A stretch of DNA of 64,000 bases from Stutzerimonas stutzeri (GTDB lineage: Bacteria; Pseudomonadota; Gammaproteobacteria; Pseudomonadales; Pseudomonadaceae), in assembly GCF_024448695.1 (NCBI RefSeq), contig NZ_JAMOHY010000001.1:372001-436000 (forward strand), written 5' to 3'. A program made the position numbers and the translations under genes. The notes under the pieces are model-generated. The model was given only the letters and a program-made list of their open reading frames with translations. It did not search any database and was not told where the DNA came from. This document shows positions 25,231-35,400 of this stretch, one piece after another (the stretch's first letter is position 1; the number at the start of each line of letters is the position of its first letter).

Positions 25231-26102
25231 CATAAATGATTCCAAAGAGAAGGATTCAACAGTTCAATATCTAAGCACTCCAGCTCAGGCGGAACCGGTA
25301 AGCAAGGCGCTGTCGCAGCCTGGAGAATTTCCTGCCATTGCGCGAGGGAATCCACACCCACTACCACTCGTTCGATCTCCGCGGTTCCCATCGCATGACG
25401 CAGGCACGCCTGTAATGGAGATTGCTCACTCTCGGCCAGCCAACGCTCCCATCGAGACCACAGGGCCTCCCAGCGAGCGAACTTGTCCGGACGTTCCCCT
25501 GACTTCATCAACAGCAACCCTTGCATGAAAACAGACCGTACGTGTAGAACTGTCCCCTCGCGCTGCAGTCGCTCAAGCCATCCCGAACGTATAAGCCGCT
25601 TATCGAAGATATTAAAAGGTGCTTGAATCAGGTCGAAATGATAGCGCTGGCAGAGCGAATCTAGCTCTTCTGGACCATAGACCGAGATACCGATACGGCG
25701 CGTCAGCTTCTGCTCACGTAGAGTCTGCAGAGCTCCGAACAATTCAGCCCCGTGCGCCTCAAGCAACTGTGCCGGACGGTGCAGCAATAGCCCATCTACA
25801 GCCGATATTCCGAGTCGTTCCAACGAAGCGTGGAGTTGCGACTGGACCCAGCCGATTACATCGAGACAGTCGGCAGGAACCTCCGGCAGCTTGGTCACGA
25901 CAGCAAATCCTTGCAGATTCTGCTGGCCGAGGACCTTTTCACTTTCACCGTAGGCGGTTGCGGTATCCAGGGTTCGCACCCCGGCCTGTCGAGCGGACTC
26001 TAAGATCAGGCCAACTTCTTCAGGCGACACCTGCCCTGACTGATTGGCTATGCCATATTTCAGACCAAACTGAGCGGTTCCCAGCGCAAACTTAGCGAGC
26101 AT
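25230..26102 (-). CDS. Aldo/keto reductase of the pseudaminic acid cluster
   Basis: This 290-residue (beta/alpha)8-barrel reductase has 'LGTAQFGLKYGIAN', 'TLDTATAYGESE' (catalytic Asp and Tyr), 'VVTKLP' (Lys) and 'LLLHRP' (His), completing the AKR tetrad. NADPH is the expected cofactor. Aldo/keto reductases of this kind frequently accompany SpsF-type and PseG genes in nonulosonic acid loci. The step it performs there is not settled, and it is not needed for the basic Pse pathway. It overlaps pseH by 11 bases and the next gene by an ATGA. Confidence 0.85.
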   Translation of the reverse strand: MLAKFALGTAQFGLKYGIANQSGQVSPEEVGLILESARQAGVRTLDTATAYGESEKVLGQQNLQGFAVVTKLPEVPADCLDVIGWVQSQLHASLERLGISAVDGLLLHRPAQLLEAHGAELFGALQTLREQKLTRRIGISVYGPEELDSLCQRYHFDLIQAPFNIFDKRLIRSGWLERLQREGTVLHVRSVFMQGLLLMKSGERPDKFARWEALWSRWERWLAESEQSPLQACLRHAMGTAEIERVVVGVDSLAQWQEILQAATAPCLPVPPELECLDIELLNPSLWNHL

Positions 26103-26799
26103 GATTAGACTCTAACTCAGTTAACAAACTATCATTTTTTAAATGCGCAGCATCAATAAGCCTCTTAACCTTCCGGGCCATAGCCTCATGCTTTTTTATT
26201 CCTTTAAGCACACCATTTGCGATCACCTCACCGGGCCACAGGTGACCGTCACGCCGCTCAATTAGCCGTAAAAAATCCTGCAAAACAACGCTGATCAGAA
26301 TTGAATCGGTAACATCCCAACCATGAACGAAACCATTCCTTAAAAACCCTTCCACCTTGAAACCGACGACTTCTAAGGCTCTATTCCATGATTCCAAGCC
26401 CGGATAAGCTTGACCAGCCCAGACACGTTTCATACCAAGACGTTTAAAAGCGTGCTCCACAACTAGCGCCATAGCCTCTAGAGCCGCCATAGGCGAATTT
26501 TTGCTTTTTACGGGACACACTAACGATATTTGACAAGAAGATTTTTCATAATTTATCTCAGACAAGCTAATCACGCCAAGCAATACGCCATCTTTACCTT
26601 TTATCAACACAATAAACCTATTGCTTTTTAAAGCATTGAAATAAAACTCTCTTTGCTCATCAACGGTATTTGGGAACTTACCTTGATCAAGAAATTGCGT
26701 ATTTTTTTGGCTATTGAACCAGCCCGCCCATATAGGGAAATCCTCTTCAGAGGGAACACAAAGATCAATTTTTTCACCTTCGATAAAGATATTATTCAT
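26092..26799 (-). CDS. pseH: GNAT acetyltransferase PseH
   Basis: This 235-residue GNAT-fold protein has 'DGVLLGVISLSEINYEKSS' for the central strands and 'MALVVEHAFKRLGMKRVWAG' for the acetyl-CoA region. PseH acetylates the 4-amino group of UDP-4-amino-4,6-dideoxy-N-acetyl-L-altrosamine. It is longer than Campylobacter PseH because of a basic C-terminal extension (about residues 170-235). Its place right after pseC (ATGA overlap) and before pseG and pseI supports the call. The region is more AT-rich than its neighbours. Confidence 0.85.
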   Translation of the reverse strand: MNNIFIEGEKIDLCVPSEEDFPIWAGWFNSQKNTQFLDQGKFPNTVDEQREFYFNALKSNRFIVLIKGKDGVLLGVISLSEINYEKSSCQISLVCPVKSKNSPMAALEAMALVVEHAFKRLGMKRVWAGQAYPGLESWNRALEVVGFKVEGFLRNGFVHGWDVTDSILISVVLQDFLRLIERRDGHLWPGEVIANGVLKGIKKHEAMARKVKRLIDAAHLKNDSLLTELESNHAR

Positions 26800-27965
26800 T
26801 CGCCTCCCCTCGCGATTGCGGCCCGGAGAGCGGACGCAACCTGCTCAATATCTGAAATCTCTAAAGATGAAAACATTGGCAAACTGATGGCTTCGGCGTA
26901 ATAGCGCTCGGCCTCGGGAAAGTCACCAACCTTAAACCCGATATGTCGGTAATACGGCTGAGTGTGCACAGGAATGTAGTGCAGGTTCACGCCAATACCC
27001 TGTTCCCGCAGGGATCCAAAAACCTGGCAATGTGTCTTGGCAATCTGGTCAAGTTGCAGACGGATGACATAGAGGTGAAGGCCCGAGTAGCTGTCCGGAT
27101 GCTGCCAGGGCTTGATGACGGGCAGGTCGGCAAGCAGATCGTCATAGCGACGGGCCAGCTGATGCCGGCGAGCCACATATTGATCGAGGCGCTGCATCTG
27201 GGTGACGCCCAGTGCTGCTTGCAGCTCAGTCATTCGATAGTTGAAGCCCAGATCGATCTGCTGGTAGTACCAGGGCCCGTCAGCATCATGCGTCATCTGC
27301 GCGGGGTCGCGAGTGATACCGTGGCTGCGTAGCAGCGTCATCTTGTTCGCCAGCTTGGCATCGTTAGTCAGTGCCATGCCGCCTTCGGCAGTGGTGATGA
27401 TCTTAACGGGGTGGAAACTGAAAACGGTGATGTCGCTATAACGACAGTTGCCGATGAATTCACCGCGATATTTGCCGCCAATGGCATGGGAAGCGTCTTC
27501 GATGACTTTGAAATCGTAGCGTTGCGCCAGGGCATGGATAGCCTGCATATCGCACGGCTGCCCACAGAGGTGCACTGCTACTAGCACTTTCGGCAAGGTA
27601 CCGTTCTGCTCGGCCTGCTCCAGTTTGTGAGCCAGTGCCTTGGGACAAAGGTTGTAAGTGCATGGGTCGATATCGACGAAATCAACCTTTGCCCCGCAAT
27701 AGAGCCCGCAGTTGGCGGAGGCCACAAAGGTAATTGGACTGGTCCAAAGATAGTCACCGCTATCAAGCCCCAGCGCCAGGCAAGCGATATGCAGCGCGGA
27801 GGTAGCGCTATTTACCGCCAGTGCGTGCGTTGCGCCGACGTGATTGGCCACAGCCTGCTCGAAGCGCGGAACCATCGGACCCTGGGTAAGGAAGTCCGAG
27901 CTCAGGACTTCGACAACAGCGTCAATATCAGCCTGGGTGATGTCCTGGCGACCATAGGGGATCAT
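26796..27965 (-). CDS. pseC: UDP-4-amino-4,6-dideoxy-N-acetyl-beta-L-altrosamine transaminase
   Basis: This 389-residue DegT/DnrJ aminotransferase is the second step of pseudaminic acid synthesis, converting the PseB 4-keto product with glutamate as donor. It opens with 'MIPYGRQDITQADIDAV', typical of PseC. It has 'AVNSATSALHIACLALGL' and the PLP lysine K188 in 'SFHPVKIITTAEGG'. The start overlaps the pseB stop by one base (TGATG). The length and spacing are normal for the family, and nothing is missing. Confidence 0.94.
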   Translation of the reverse strand: MIPYGRQDITQADIDAVVEVLSSDFLTQGPMVPRFEQAVANHVGATHALAVNSATSALHIACLALGLDSGDYLWTSPITFVASANCGLYCGAKVDFVDIDPCTYNLCPKALAHKLEQAEQNGTLPKVLVAVHLCGQPCDMQAIHALAQRYDFKVIEDASHAIGGKYRGEFIGNCRYSDITVFSFHPVKIITTAEGGMALTNDAKLANKMTLLRSHGITRDPAQMTHDADGPWYYQQIDLGFNYRMTELQAALGVTQMQRLDQYVARRHQLARRYDDLLADLPVIKPWQHPDSYSGLHLYVIRLQLDQIAKTHCQVFGSLREQGIGVNLHYIPVHTQPYYRHIGFKVGDFPEAERYYAEAISLPMFSSLEISDIEQVASALRAAIARGGE

Positions 27966-28963
27966 CAGATTTTTCCGATATTGTCGCGATTGTCGTTAAT
28001 CCACGCCTGCAGCTGGGCATCGCTCATCCACTCAGTATTGTTGTCGCTGGCGTAGACGAAGCCCTCAGGTACTTTCTTGCCGTCTTTGATGCGCTTCGGG
28101 CAAGTAGCCCAGCTATGGATCGTCGGCAGAATTTTGAAATGTTCCTGGTACTCGTAAGTGTAATAGGCGTCTTCGGCACTGATCATCTGCTCGTGCAGCT
28201 TTTCACCCGGACGAATACCCACCACTTCCTGCCTGGCTTCAGGCGCCACGACTCGCGCAAGATCGGTGACTTTCATCGACGGGATCTTCTTGACGTAGAT
28301 TTCGCCGCCCTCCATGTCCTCGAAGGCATGCCAGACCAGTTCAACGCCCTCTTCCAAGGAAATCATGAAGCGGGTCATACGCTCGTCGGTAATTGGCAGC
28401 ACACCCGACTCCTTAATAGACATGAAAAAGGGAATGACCGAGCCGCGGGATCCCATTACGTTGCCATAACGGACAACCGAGAAGCGTGTCTCATGGCCAC
28501 CGACGTAGGAATTGCCAGCTACGAAAAGCTTGTCGGAGGCCAGCTTGGTGGCTCCGTACAGATTGATCGGGCTGCTTGCCTTGTCGGTGGAAAGCGCAAC
28601 TACGCCCTTAACGCCCTTGTCGATGCAAGCGTCGATCAGGTTCATAGCACCATTGATGTTGGTCTTGACGCATTCGAAGGGGTTGTATTCCGCAGTCGGC
28701 ACGATCTTGGTGGCTGCGGCATGCACAACGTAATCCACGCCATCGAGGGCTCGATACAAGCGATCCTTGTCTCGCACGTCGCCGATGAAGAAACGCACGC
28801 GATCATCGGCAGTAAATTTCTTGGCCATGTCCCACTGTTTCATTTCATCCCTGGAGAAAATGATGATTTTCTTGGGATTATACTTAGCCAAAGTCATCGG
28901 CACGAAGGTATTACCAAAGGAACCCGTGCCGCCAGTGACGAGGATGGTTTTATTAGAAAGCAT
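27965..28963 (-). CDS. pseB: UDP-N-acetylglucosamine 4,6-dehydratase (inverting)
   Basis: This 332-residue SDR-family dehydratase begins the pseudaminic acid pathway, converting UDP-GlcNAc to a UDP-4-keto-6-deoxy-L-arabino sugar with C5 inversion. Residues seen are the NADP loop 'GGTGSFG' (11-17), the catalytic 'STDKA' (D127, K128), and 'NLYGATK' (Y136, K140). The shorter soluble form, without membrane segments, separates it from WbpM/PglF-type retaining enzymes. It is first in the tight pseB-pseC-pseH series, 61 bases after the ABC flippase. Confidence 0.95.
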   Translation of the reverse strand: MLSNKTILVTGGTGSFGNTFVPMTLAKYNPKKIIIFSRDEMKQWDMAKKFTADDRVRFFIGDVRDKDRLYRALDGVDYVVHAAATKIVPTAEYNPFECVKTNINGAMNLIDACIDKGVKGVVALSTDKASSPINLYGATKLASDKLFVAGNSYVGGHETRFSVVRYGNVMGSRGSVIPFFMSIKESGVLPITDERMTRFMISLEEGVELVWHAFEDMEGGEIYVKKIPSMKVTDLARVVAPEARQEVVGIRPGEKLHEQMISAEDAYYTYEYQEHFKILPTIHSWATCPKRIKDGKKVPEGFVYASDNNTEWMSDAQLQAWINDNRDNIGKI

Positions 28964-29024
28964 ACTTACTCACTCTTAACTCTGGTAATTATTAACAGTC
29001 ACTAACGATCTTAAAAATTCAAGC

Positions 29025-30827
29025 TTAAGAGAATCTTGCCATCTTCGTGAATTTTTCATTATTGACTACTAGATCTTTGTAGGCTCCCTTATCTACTACC
29101 CTGCCTTTTTCCATCATGTAGATAATTTCGCATTGCTGCACTGTTTTCAGGCGATGCGCAATGAGGATGATAGTTTTTTTTCCGGCCAATTCGTGAATAG
29201 CACTCATGATGATGTTTTCCGTAATGCCATCCAGTGCGCTGGTAGCTTCATCGAAAACCAGAATACTTGCATGGTTATATAGGGCACGGGCGATGCCTAT
29301 GCGCTGGCGCTGGCCACCGGAGAGTTGCACGCCACGCTCACCAACCTTAGTGCTTAGCCCATTCGGCAGGCTGGAGATGAGATCATCCAAGTGTGCGAGG
29401 CTGGCGGCTTGTTTAACTTTGTCTTGGTCAATTTCTTTGAGGCTTAGACCGAAGGCGATGTTTTCGGCCATGGTACCTTCAGTCAGAAAGATTGTTTGCG
29501 GGACAAAGCCGATCTGTTGTTGCCACAAACCTTTATTGCTTCCATCGATAACCGTACCACCTATCTTTAACCGCCCTTGTTGCGGTTCAATCAGAGCAAG
29601 AATCAGATCGATCGTGGTGGACTTACCTGAACCAGACTCGCCTACAAACCCAACAGTGCTGTTAGCTGGAATCGTCAGATTCAGGTTATCCAAGGCCGGC
29701 TTATCTTTGCCCGGATAGGTAAAGGTGACATTCTCAAGAGTAATTTCGCCAACCGGAAGCGGTGAATCATGGCAGCGGGGCGATTGGTCTTTTTCCGACA
29801 AAAACCTCTGAGATGCAATAAGGTCGGACTTGATCGAATCAAATCCTGGCAGCCCGCCTTTTATAGTAGTAATACTGCCGTATATCTGCTGTAGTGCCGG
29901 CAAAAGTTTAAAGCCAGCAAGAGCGTAAACAGCGAGCACGGGTAGTACTTGACTGAGAGTTCCGTTGTGCAGTTTAAGTAGAATCAAAATCAAAGCTATC
30001 ATGGAACCAAACGCAATCAATTCCATGAAATAGCGCGGCACCTGGCTATAGGCATTCGTGGTGCCTTGGGCGTGCGCCAGGCTTTTTCCCGTAGAGCTGA
30101 ACTGCTCGATAAAGTTATTGGTGCGGTTGAGCAGCAAAAGATCCTTGATACCGCCAAACCCTTCATTCATCAGGCGAAAGCGCTGGGTACTTGTATCTGA
30201 GATGATGATGCCGTTGCGTATCAGGCGGTTTCGGATTAGAAAATACACACCCACATAGCCGCTGGTAAAAACCAGCAAACCCACAATGGCAATAAGCGGG
30301 TTATAGCTGATCACTGCTACCGAGATAAATATGGCCAGCACCAGCCGGGAGATCAGATGCATAACCTGAACGATAATTGAGTGGGTGACCCGGCTTGCTT
30401 CTGTGGTGATCTGCTTGGTCAGTTGAGCACTAGAGCCTGACGCGTGGAACAGCCAGTTTTGACGGAGGTAATGCTGGTAGAGGCGGTCAGCGATTTCTGT
30501 ACCCACTTGCATGCTGAACAGGGATAACCGCCAGATGGTAAAGATAGAAACAAAGGAGGCAATCGCCAGTATGGCCAGCACGCCAGCTCCCGTAGCGAAT
30601 AGAAAATCCGTAGGACTGTTCAGCCCGCTGATAACATAGAGCTTGTTATAAATCTCATTACTTTCCAGCAGGTTGATTTCTGCCACCAGCGCCATAAAGG
30701 GACCGATCGAAGCGATGCCAACCAGTTCCAAAAAGGCCATCAGTACTACCAGGACCTGCAGGCTATAAAAGCGTTTGCGTTGATCAGGGGTAAGTAAGCG
30801 GAAGAGCTCTATCAAAGTTTTTAGCAT
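29025..30827 (-). CDS. ABC transporter, PglK/MsbA-type lipid-linked oligosaccharide flippase
   Basis: About 600 residues from ATG 30827, a half-transporter with permease and ATPase on one chain. The N-terminal six-helix membrane domain (about 15-320) is followed by an ATPase with Walker A 'GESGSGKST', signature 'LSGGQRQR' and Walker B 'ILVFDEATSALD'. The cytoplasmic start 'LIELFRLLTPDQRKRFYSLQ' is like PglK of Campylobacter, which flips the lipid-linked heptasaccharide. No wzx is visible in the window, so this is the best candidate to move the repeat unit across the inner membrane. MsbA for lipid A-core is separate at 47.7-49.5 kb. Confidence 0.85.
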   Translation of the reverse strand: MLKTLIELFRLLTPDQRKRFYSLQVLVVLMAFLELVGIASIGPFMALVAEINLLESNEIYNKLYVISGLNSPTDFLFATGAGVLAILAIASFVSIFTIWRLSLFSMQVGTEIADRLYQHYLRQNWLFHASGSSAQLTKQITTEASRVTHSIIVQVMHLISRLVLAIFISVAVISYNPLIAIVGLLVFTSGYVGVYFLIRNRLIRNGIIISDTSTQRFRLMNEGFGGIKDLLLLNRTNNFIEQFSSTGKSLAHAQGTTNAYSQVPRYFMELIAFGSMIALILILLKLHNGTLSQVLPVLAVYALAGFKLLPALQQIYGSITTIKGGLPGFDSIKSDLIASQRFLSEKDQSPRCHDSPLPVGEITLENVTFTYPGKDKPALDNLNLTIPANSTVGFVGESGSGKSTTIDLILALIEPQQGRLKIGGTVIDGSNKGLWQQQIGFVPQTIFLTEGTMAENIAFGLSLKEIDQDKVKQAASLAHLDDLISSLPNGLSTKVGERGVQLSGGQRQRIGIARALYNHASILVFDEATSALDGITENIIMSAIHELAGKKTIILIAHRLKTVQQCEIIYMMEKGRVVDKGAYKDLVVNNEKFTKMARFS

Positions 30828-30907
30828 TAGGTTTCTACCAATGTCGTTTGCCACACCACGAGACGAGATTTAAGAGTATGTGAGGCGGACTAAGCGACAC
30901 TTCATTT

Positions 30908-31990
30908 CTATTCGCACATTGCCGTTACGACTTGCCCAACTTCTGTTTCGGTCATATAGGGATGAAACGGCAAACTGATAACTCTTTCAGCAGCAGCATC
31001 GCCAACTGGCAAATGTGCACTGCTATCTGCTACTGCGGGCTGCTTATTAAGTGGGGTAGGATAATGAACGGCGGTCGGGATGCGCTGGGCCTGAAGTTTG
31101 GCCTGGATGGCTTGGCGATCCTCTACCTGAATGGTGTATTGCGCATAGACGCTGGTGTTGTGCCTCTCAACAAAAGGCATGGCTGTGATGCCTGCTTGGT
31201 TGAGTAGTTGATCGTATTTAGCCGCAACGTGCTGGCGAAGCTCGACTTCTTCCGAAAAAATCTCAAGCTTGGGTAATAAAATGGCTGCCTGCAGTGTGTC
31301 TAACCGGCTGTTTACGCCCACACGTATGTGGTGATAACGGCGATCCTGACCGTGGCGGGCGATCTGGCGGATAATTTTAGCCAGTTTATCGTCATTGGTG
31401 AAAATGGCACCGCCGTCGCCGTAACAACCCAGCGGCTTGCTAGGAAAGAAGCTAGTACAGGCAACGGTAGTCAAGTTACAAGACTTTTTTCCTTTGTAAG
31501 TTGCGCCAAAGCTTTGAGCAGCATCTTCGATTACGGGAATGCCATATTTTGCGGCGATAGCGTTAATAGTGTCGAAATCGGCACACTGGCCGTACAAACT
31601 AACCGGAATAATAGCTTTGGTGCGCGGGGTAATAGCTGCTTCCAGCTTGCCTGGATCTAAATTGTAGGTTTGTGGGCATACGTCTACATACACTGGTTTT
31701 GCACCTAGCAAGGCCACGGTTTCTGCGGTGGCGATATAGGTAAAACCGGGGGTGATTACTTCGTCGCCAATACCAATGCCAAAGGCCATTTGGGCGATTT
31801 GCAAGGCATCGGTGCCATTGGCGCAGGTAATGCAGTATTTGACACCAACGAAATCGGCCAGCTTTTCTTCCAGCTCGGCGACTTCCGGGCCGAGGATGTA
31901 CTGGCCGTGGGCAAGCACCCGCTGGATTCCAGCGTCGATCTTGTCCTTGATGCGGGCTTGCTGGGTTTTCAGGTCGATGAATTCGATCAT
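30908..31990 (-). CDS. wbpE: UDP-2-acetamido-2-deoxy-3-oxo-glucuronate 3-aminotransferase
   Basis: This 360-residue PLP aminotransferase makes the 3-amino intermediate UDP-GlcNAc3NA from the WbpB product. It has 'FIDLKTQQARIKDKID' at the N-terminus, typical of WbpE, and the PLP lysine in 'FFPSKPLGCYGDGGA' (K185). The ATG directly abuts the wbpD stop (TAAATG), so the two are coupled. Together with WbpA, WbpB and WbpD it completes the route to UDP-GlcNAc3NAcA. Confidence 0.94.
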   Translation of the reverse strand: MIEFIDLKTQQARIKDKIDAGIQRVLAHGQYILGPEVAELEEKLADFVGVKYCITCANGTDALQIAQMAFGIGIGDEVITPGFTYIATAETVALLGAKPVYVDVCPQTYNLDPGKLEAAITPRTKAIIPVSLYGQCADFDTINAIAAKYGIPVIEDAAQSFGATYKGKKSCNLTTVACTSFFPSKPLGCYGDGGAIFTNDDKLAKIIRQIARHGQDRRYHHIRVGVNSRLDTLQAAILLPKLEIFSEEVELRQHVAAKYDQLLNQAGITAMPFVERHNTSVYAQYTIQVEDRQAIQAKLQAQRIPTAVHYPTPLNKQPAVADSSAHLPVGDAAAERVISLPFHPYMTETEVGQVVTAMCE

Positions 31991-32575
31991 TTACTGCGCA
32001 TCCACTTTGTTCAGGATGTTGCCGGTTAATACATAGCGGGCGCTGGTATGGGGACAAGCGACTTCACCCTCCCCGTTTACCGGCAATTCGAGTTGCTCAC
32101 CAAACTCACTCATCCAGCCGATCTGCCGGGCCGGCACACCAACCATCAGCGCATAAGCGGGTATATCCTTGTTGACCACCGCACCGGCGCCGACAAAAGC
32201 ATACTCACCTATCGTCACGCCGCAGACGATGGTGCAGTTGGCTCCCAGAGTGGCGCCTTTCTTCACCAGGGTGTCGAGGTACTGGTCCTTGCGCTCGATC
32301 AGCGAACGAGGGTTGTACACGTTGGTAAAGACCATGCTCGGGCCACAGAACACGCCCTCTTCGAGGGTGACGTTGTCGTAGACGGAGACATTGTTCTGCA
32401 CCTTGCAATTATCACCGATGAGAACCTTGTTACCGACAAACACGTTTTGCCCGAGGGAAACGCCCTTGCCGATGCGGGCACCGCTGCAGACATGTACGAA
32501 ATGCCAAACGCGCGAGCCTTCGCCGATCTGGGCGCCGTCATCAACGATGGCGCTCGGGTGCTGGTAGTGGTTCAT
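31991..32575 (-). CDS. wbpD: UDP-2-acetamido-3-amino-2,3-dideoxy-glucuronate N-acetyltransferase
   Basis: About 194 residues from ATG 32575, which has GGGAG five to six bases upstream; the start at 32593 lacks this. It is a left-handed beta-helix acetyltransferase with many hexapeptide turns ('[25 protein letters not shown]') and '[22 protein letters not shown]', typical of WbpD. It adds the 3-N-acetyl group, giving UDP-GlcNAc3NAcA. A REP-like palindrome lies in the short gap after wbpB. Confidence 0.94.
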   Translation of the reverse strand: MNHYQHPSAIVDDGAQIGEGSRVWHFVHVCSGARIGKGVSLGQNVFVGNKVLIGDNCKVQNNVSVYDNVTLEEGVFCGPSMVFTNVYNPRSLIERKDQYLDTLVKKGATLGANCTIVCGVTIGEYAFVGAGAVVNKDIPAYALMVGVPARQIGWMSEFGEQLELPVNGEGEVACPHTSARYVLTGNILNKVDAQ

Positions 32576-32605
32576 GAGAGTCTCCCGTACCAATGAACAT
32601 CTTTT

Positions 32606-32626
32606 GCCAGCAAGCCGGCTCCTACG
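32606..32626. repeat. REP-like palindromic element
   Basis: Minus-strand sequence GTAGGAGCCGGCTTGCTGGC is the usual Pseudomonas REP form, with the imperfect palindrome GCCGGCTTGCTGGC. It lies in the 53-bp gap between wbpB and wbpD inside the operon. Confidence 0.65.
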
Positions 32627-32628
32627 TA

Positions 32629-33636
<1,008 letters not shown>

Positions 33637-33652
33637 TTATTGATATCTTCGA

Positions 33653-34966
33653 TCAGGCCTTTATGATGTGCGAAGCCGGCGCGCGATATTTTCCACGGCT
33701 ATCAACGATCAGTTTGGCGTTCTGTTTGATTAATTCGTAATCGAACTTGTCATGATCGGTGGCCAATACCACAGCATCGAAGCTGGCAAGGCTCTCAGCA
33801 GTCAGCGTTTCGCTATTCAGCTTAAAGTGATGCTCGCGCATTTTTGGAAAGGCCGGCACGTGCGGATCGCTGTATGCGACAACACCACCCTTGGCTTCGA
33901 TCAGCTCCATGATCTCTACAGAGGGAGATTCCCGCATGTCGTCTACGTTCTTTTTGTAGGCGATACCCAGAACAAGCACCTTGCATCCCTTCAAGGCTTT
34001 GCCACGATCATTCAAGCCATCCATCAATTTGCTCAGCACGTACTCAGGCATAGCCTGGTTGACCTCACCGGAAAGCTCGATAAAGCGCGTGTGCAGGCCA
34101 TACTCTCGGGCTTTCCAGGTCAGGTAGAACGGATCGATAGGAATGCAATGTCCACCCAGGCCAGGACCGGGGTAGTAAGCCGTAAAGCCGAAAGGCTTGG
34201 TCGCAGCAGCATCAACCACTTCGAAGATATCGATTCCCATGCGGTCAGCGACTACCTTCATTTCATTGACCAAGCCGATATTGACTGCTCGATGGATATT
34301 TTCCAGTAATTTGGTCATCTCAGCGGCTTTGGTTGAGCTGACCGATACCACTTGATCAATGGCCTGCTCGTACAGGGCGATTCCCACTTCCAGGCAGGCT
34401 GGAGTGTGTCCGCCGATAACTTTTGGAATGGTACGGGTTTCAAAGTTAGGGTTGCCCGGATCTTCACGCTCGGGCGAATAAACCAAGAATATGGATTCAC
34501 CCACTATCAAGCCACTTTCCTGCATTCTAGGCAGCAGCTCTTCTTCCGTAGTACCTGGGTAGGTAGTGCTTTCCAGGGAAACGACTTGGCCTGCACGTAG
34601 GTAAGGCTTAAGCGAGTCGGTGGTATTAATCACGAAGCTCATATCTGGCTCGCGATATTTGTTTAGCGGTGTGGGCACACAAAGGATCAGAGCATCACAC
34701 TCACTAGCGCGCCGGAAATCTGTAGTCGCCTCAAAGCCGCTCTCGCGAGCGGCAACAATTTTTTCAGAAGCGATATGTTCAATATCGCTTTGTCCTGCAT
34801 TGAGGTTGGAAACCTTTTCCTCATCTATATCGATGCCCAACACACGGTAGCCAATAGCATTGTATCGCAGCATCAAAGGCAGCCCCACGTAGCCAAGGCC
34901 AACGATGCCAATTAAAGCTTCCTTGTTTTTGAACTTCGCAACGCTGGCCAATTTTTGTTGGGACAT
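33653..34966 (-). CDS. wbpA: UDP-N-acetyl-D-glucosamine 6-dehydrogenase
   Basis: About 437 residues from ATG 34966 (TTG at 34972 and GTG at 34975 are close alternatives; TTGGAG lies about ten bases upstream). It is a UDP-glucose/GDP-mannose dehydrogenase family member: '[13 protein letters not shown]' NAD loop (G24-G29), '[11 protein letters not shown]', and the catalytic cysteine in '[13 protein letters not shown]' (C274). It oxidises UDP-GlcNAc to UDP-GlcNAcA and is the first gene of the leftward O-antigen transcription unit. The left-hand neighbours wbpB, wbpD and wbpE continue the path. Confidence 0.94.
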   Translation of the reverse strand: MSQQKLASVAKFKNKEALIGIVGLGYVGLPLMLRYNAIGYRVLGIDIDEEKVSNLNAGQSDIEHIASEKIVAARESGFEATTDFRRASECDALILCVPTPLNKYREPDMSFVINTTDSLKPYLRAGQVVSLESTTYPGTTEEELLPRMQESGLIVGESIFLVYSPEREDPGNPNFETRTIPKVIGGHTPACLEVGIALYEQAIDQVVSVSSTKAAEMTKLLENIHRAVNIGLVNEMKVVADRMGIDIFEVVDAAATKPFGFTAYYPGPGLGGHCIPIDPFYLTWKAREYGLHTRFIELSGEVNQAMPEYVLSKLMDGLNDRGKALKGCKVLVLGIAYKKNVDDMRESPSVEIMELIEAKGGVVAYSDPHVPAFPKMREHHFKLNSETLTAESLASFDAVVLATDHDKFDYELIKQNAKLIVDSRGKYRAPASHIIKA

Positions 34967-35400
34967 CAAATACACACTCCAAATATAATAAACATAATAA
35001 AAAGAATGACCGCCTCAGTCGAAATACCTTAGAGCAATCAAGAAACAAAACCTAATAAATAACCTGATACATACTTCTAACAGATGACTCACATGACCCC
35101 ATGTACGTCTGCCAGCATAAATATATCTCTAAAAAGTTGTAATAATCAGGATTAACATCATCTTCGCCTAGCCTGCTTCTCATACATTGAGCTGCAGGCA
35201 TGTCGTTATCTGAAGACCGACACAGTCTTGAGAAAAAGCGTTTCTGCTGGCAATTTTACGTTGGATGCTTACCACAACACTAGTGCGTTTGATCCTGAGG
35301 CTGCAGGACATCCAAGATTCGCTCCAGCGGTGCTTGAAGCGGTCCACTTCTGGACGACGCTGACGAAAACAGCACAGGGCATGACCTACATCCTGCTCAG
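34967..35400. other. Intergenic leader upstream of wbpA, no confident gene
   Basis: About 430 bp separate wbpA from the beta-CASP gene. The 200 bases next to wbpA are AT-rich and must carry the promoter of the O-antigen unit unless transcription reads through. I could not pick a convincing -35/-10 pair, and no JUMPstart/ops-like GGCGGTAGC was found. Short frames at 35180-35404 (minus) and 35228-35473 (plus) have no recognisable product. Confidence 0.6.

Noticed and set aside
34967-35400. JUMPstart/ops element upstream of the O-antigen unit
   Set aside because: No GGCGGTAGC-type core was found on the coding strand in this leader.
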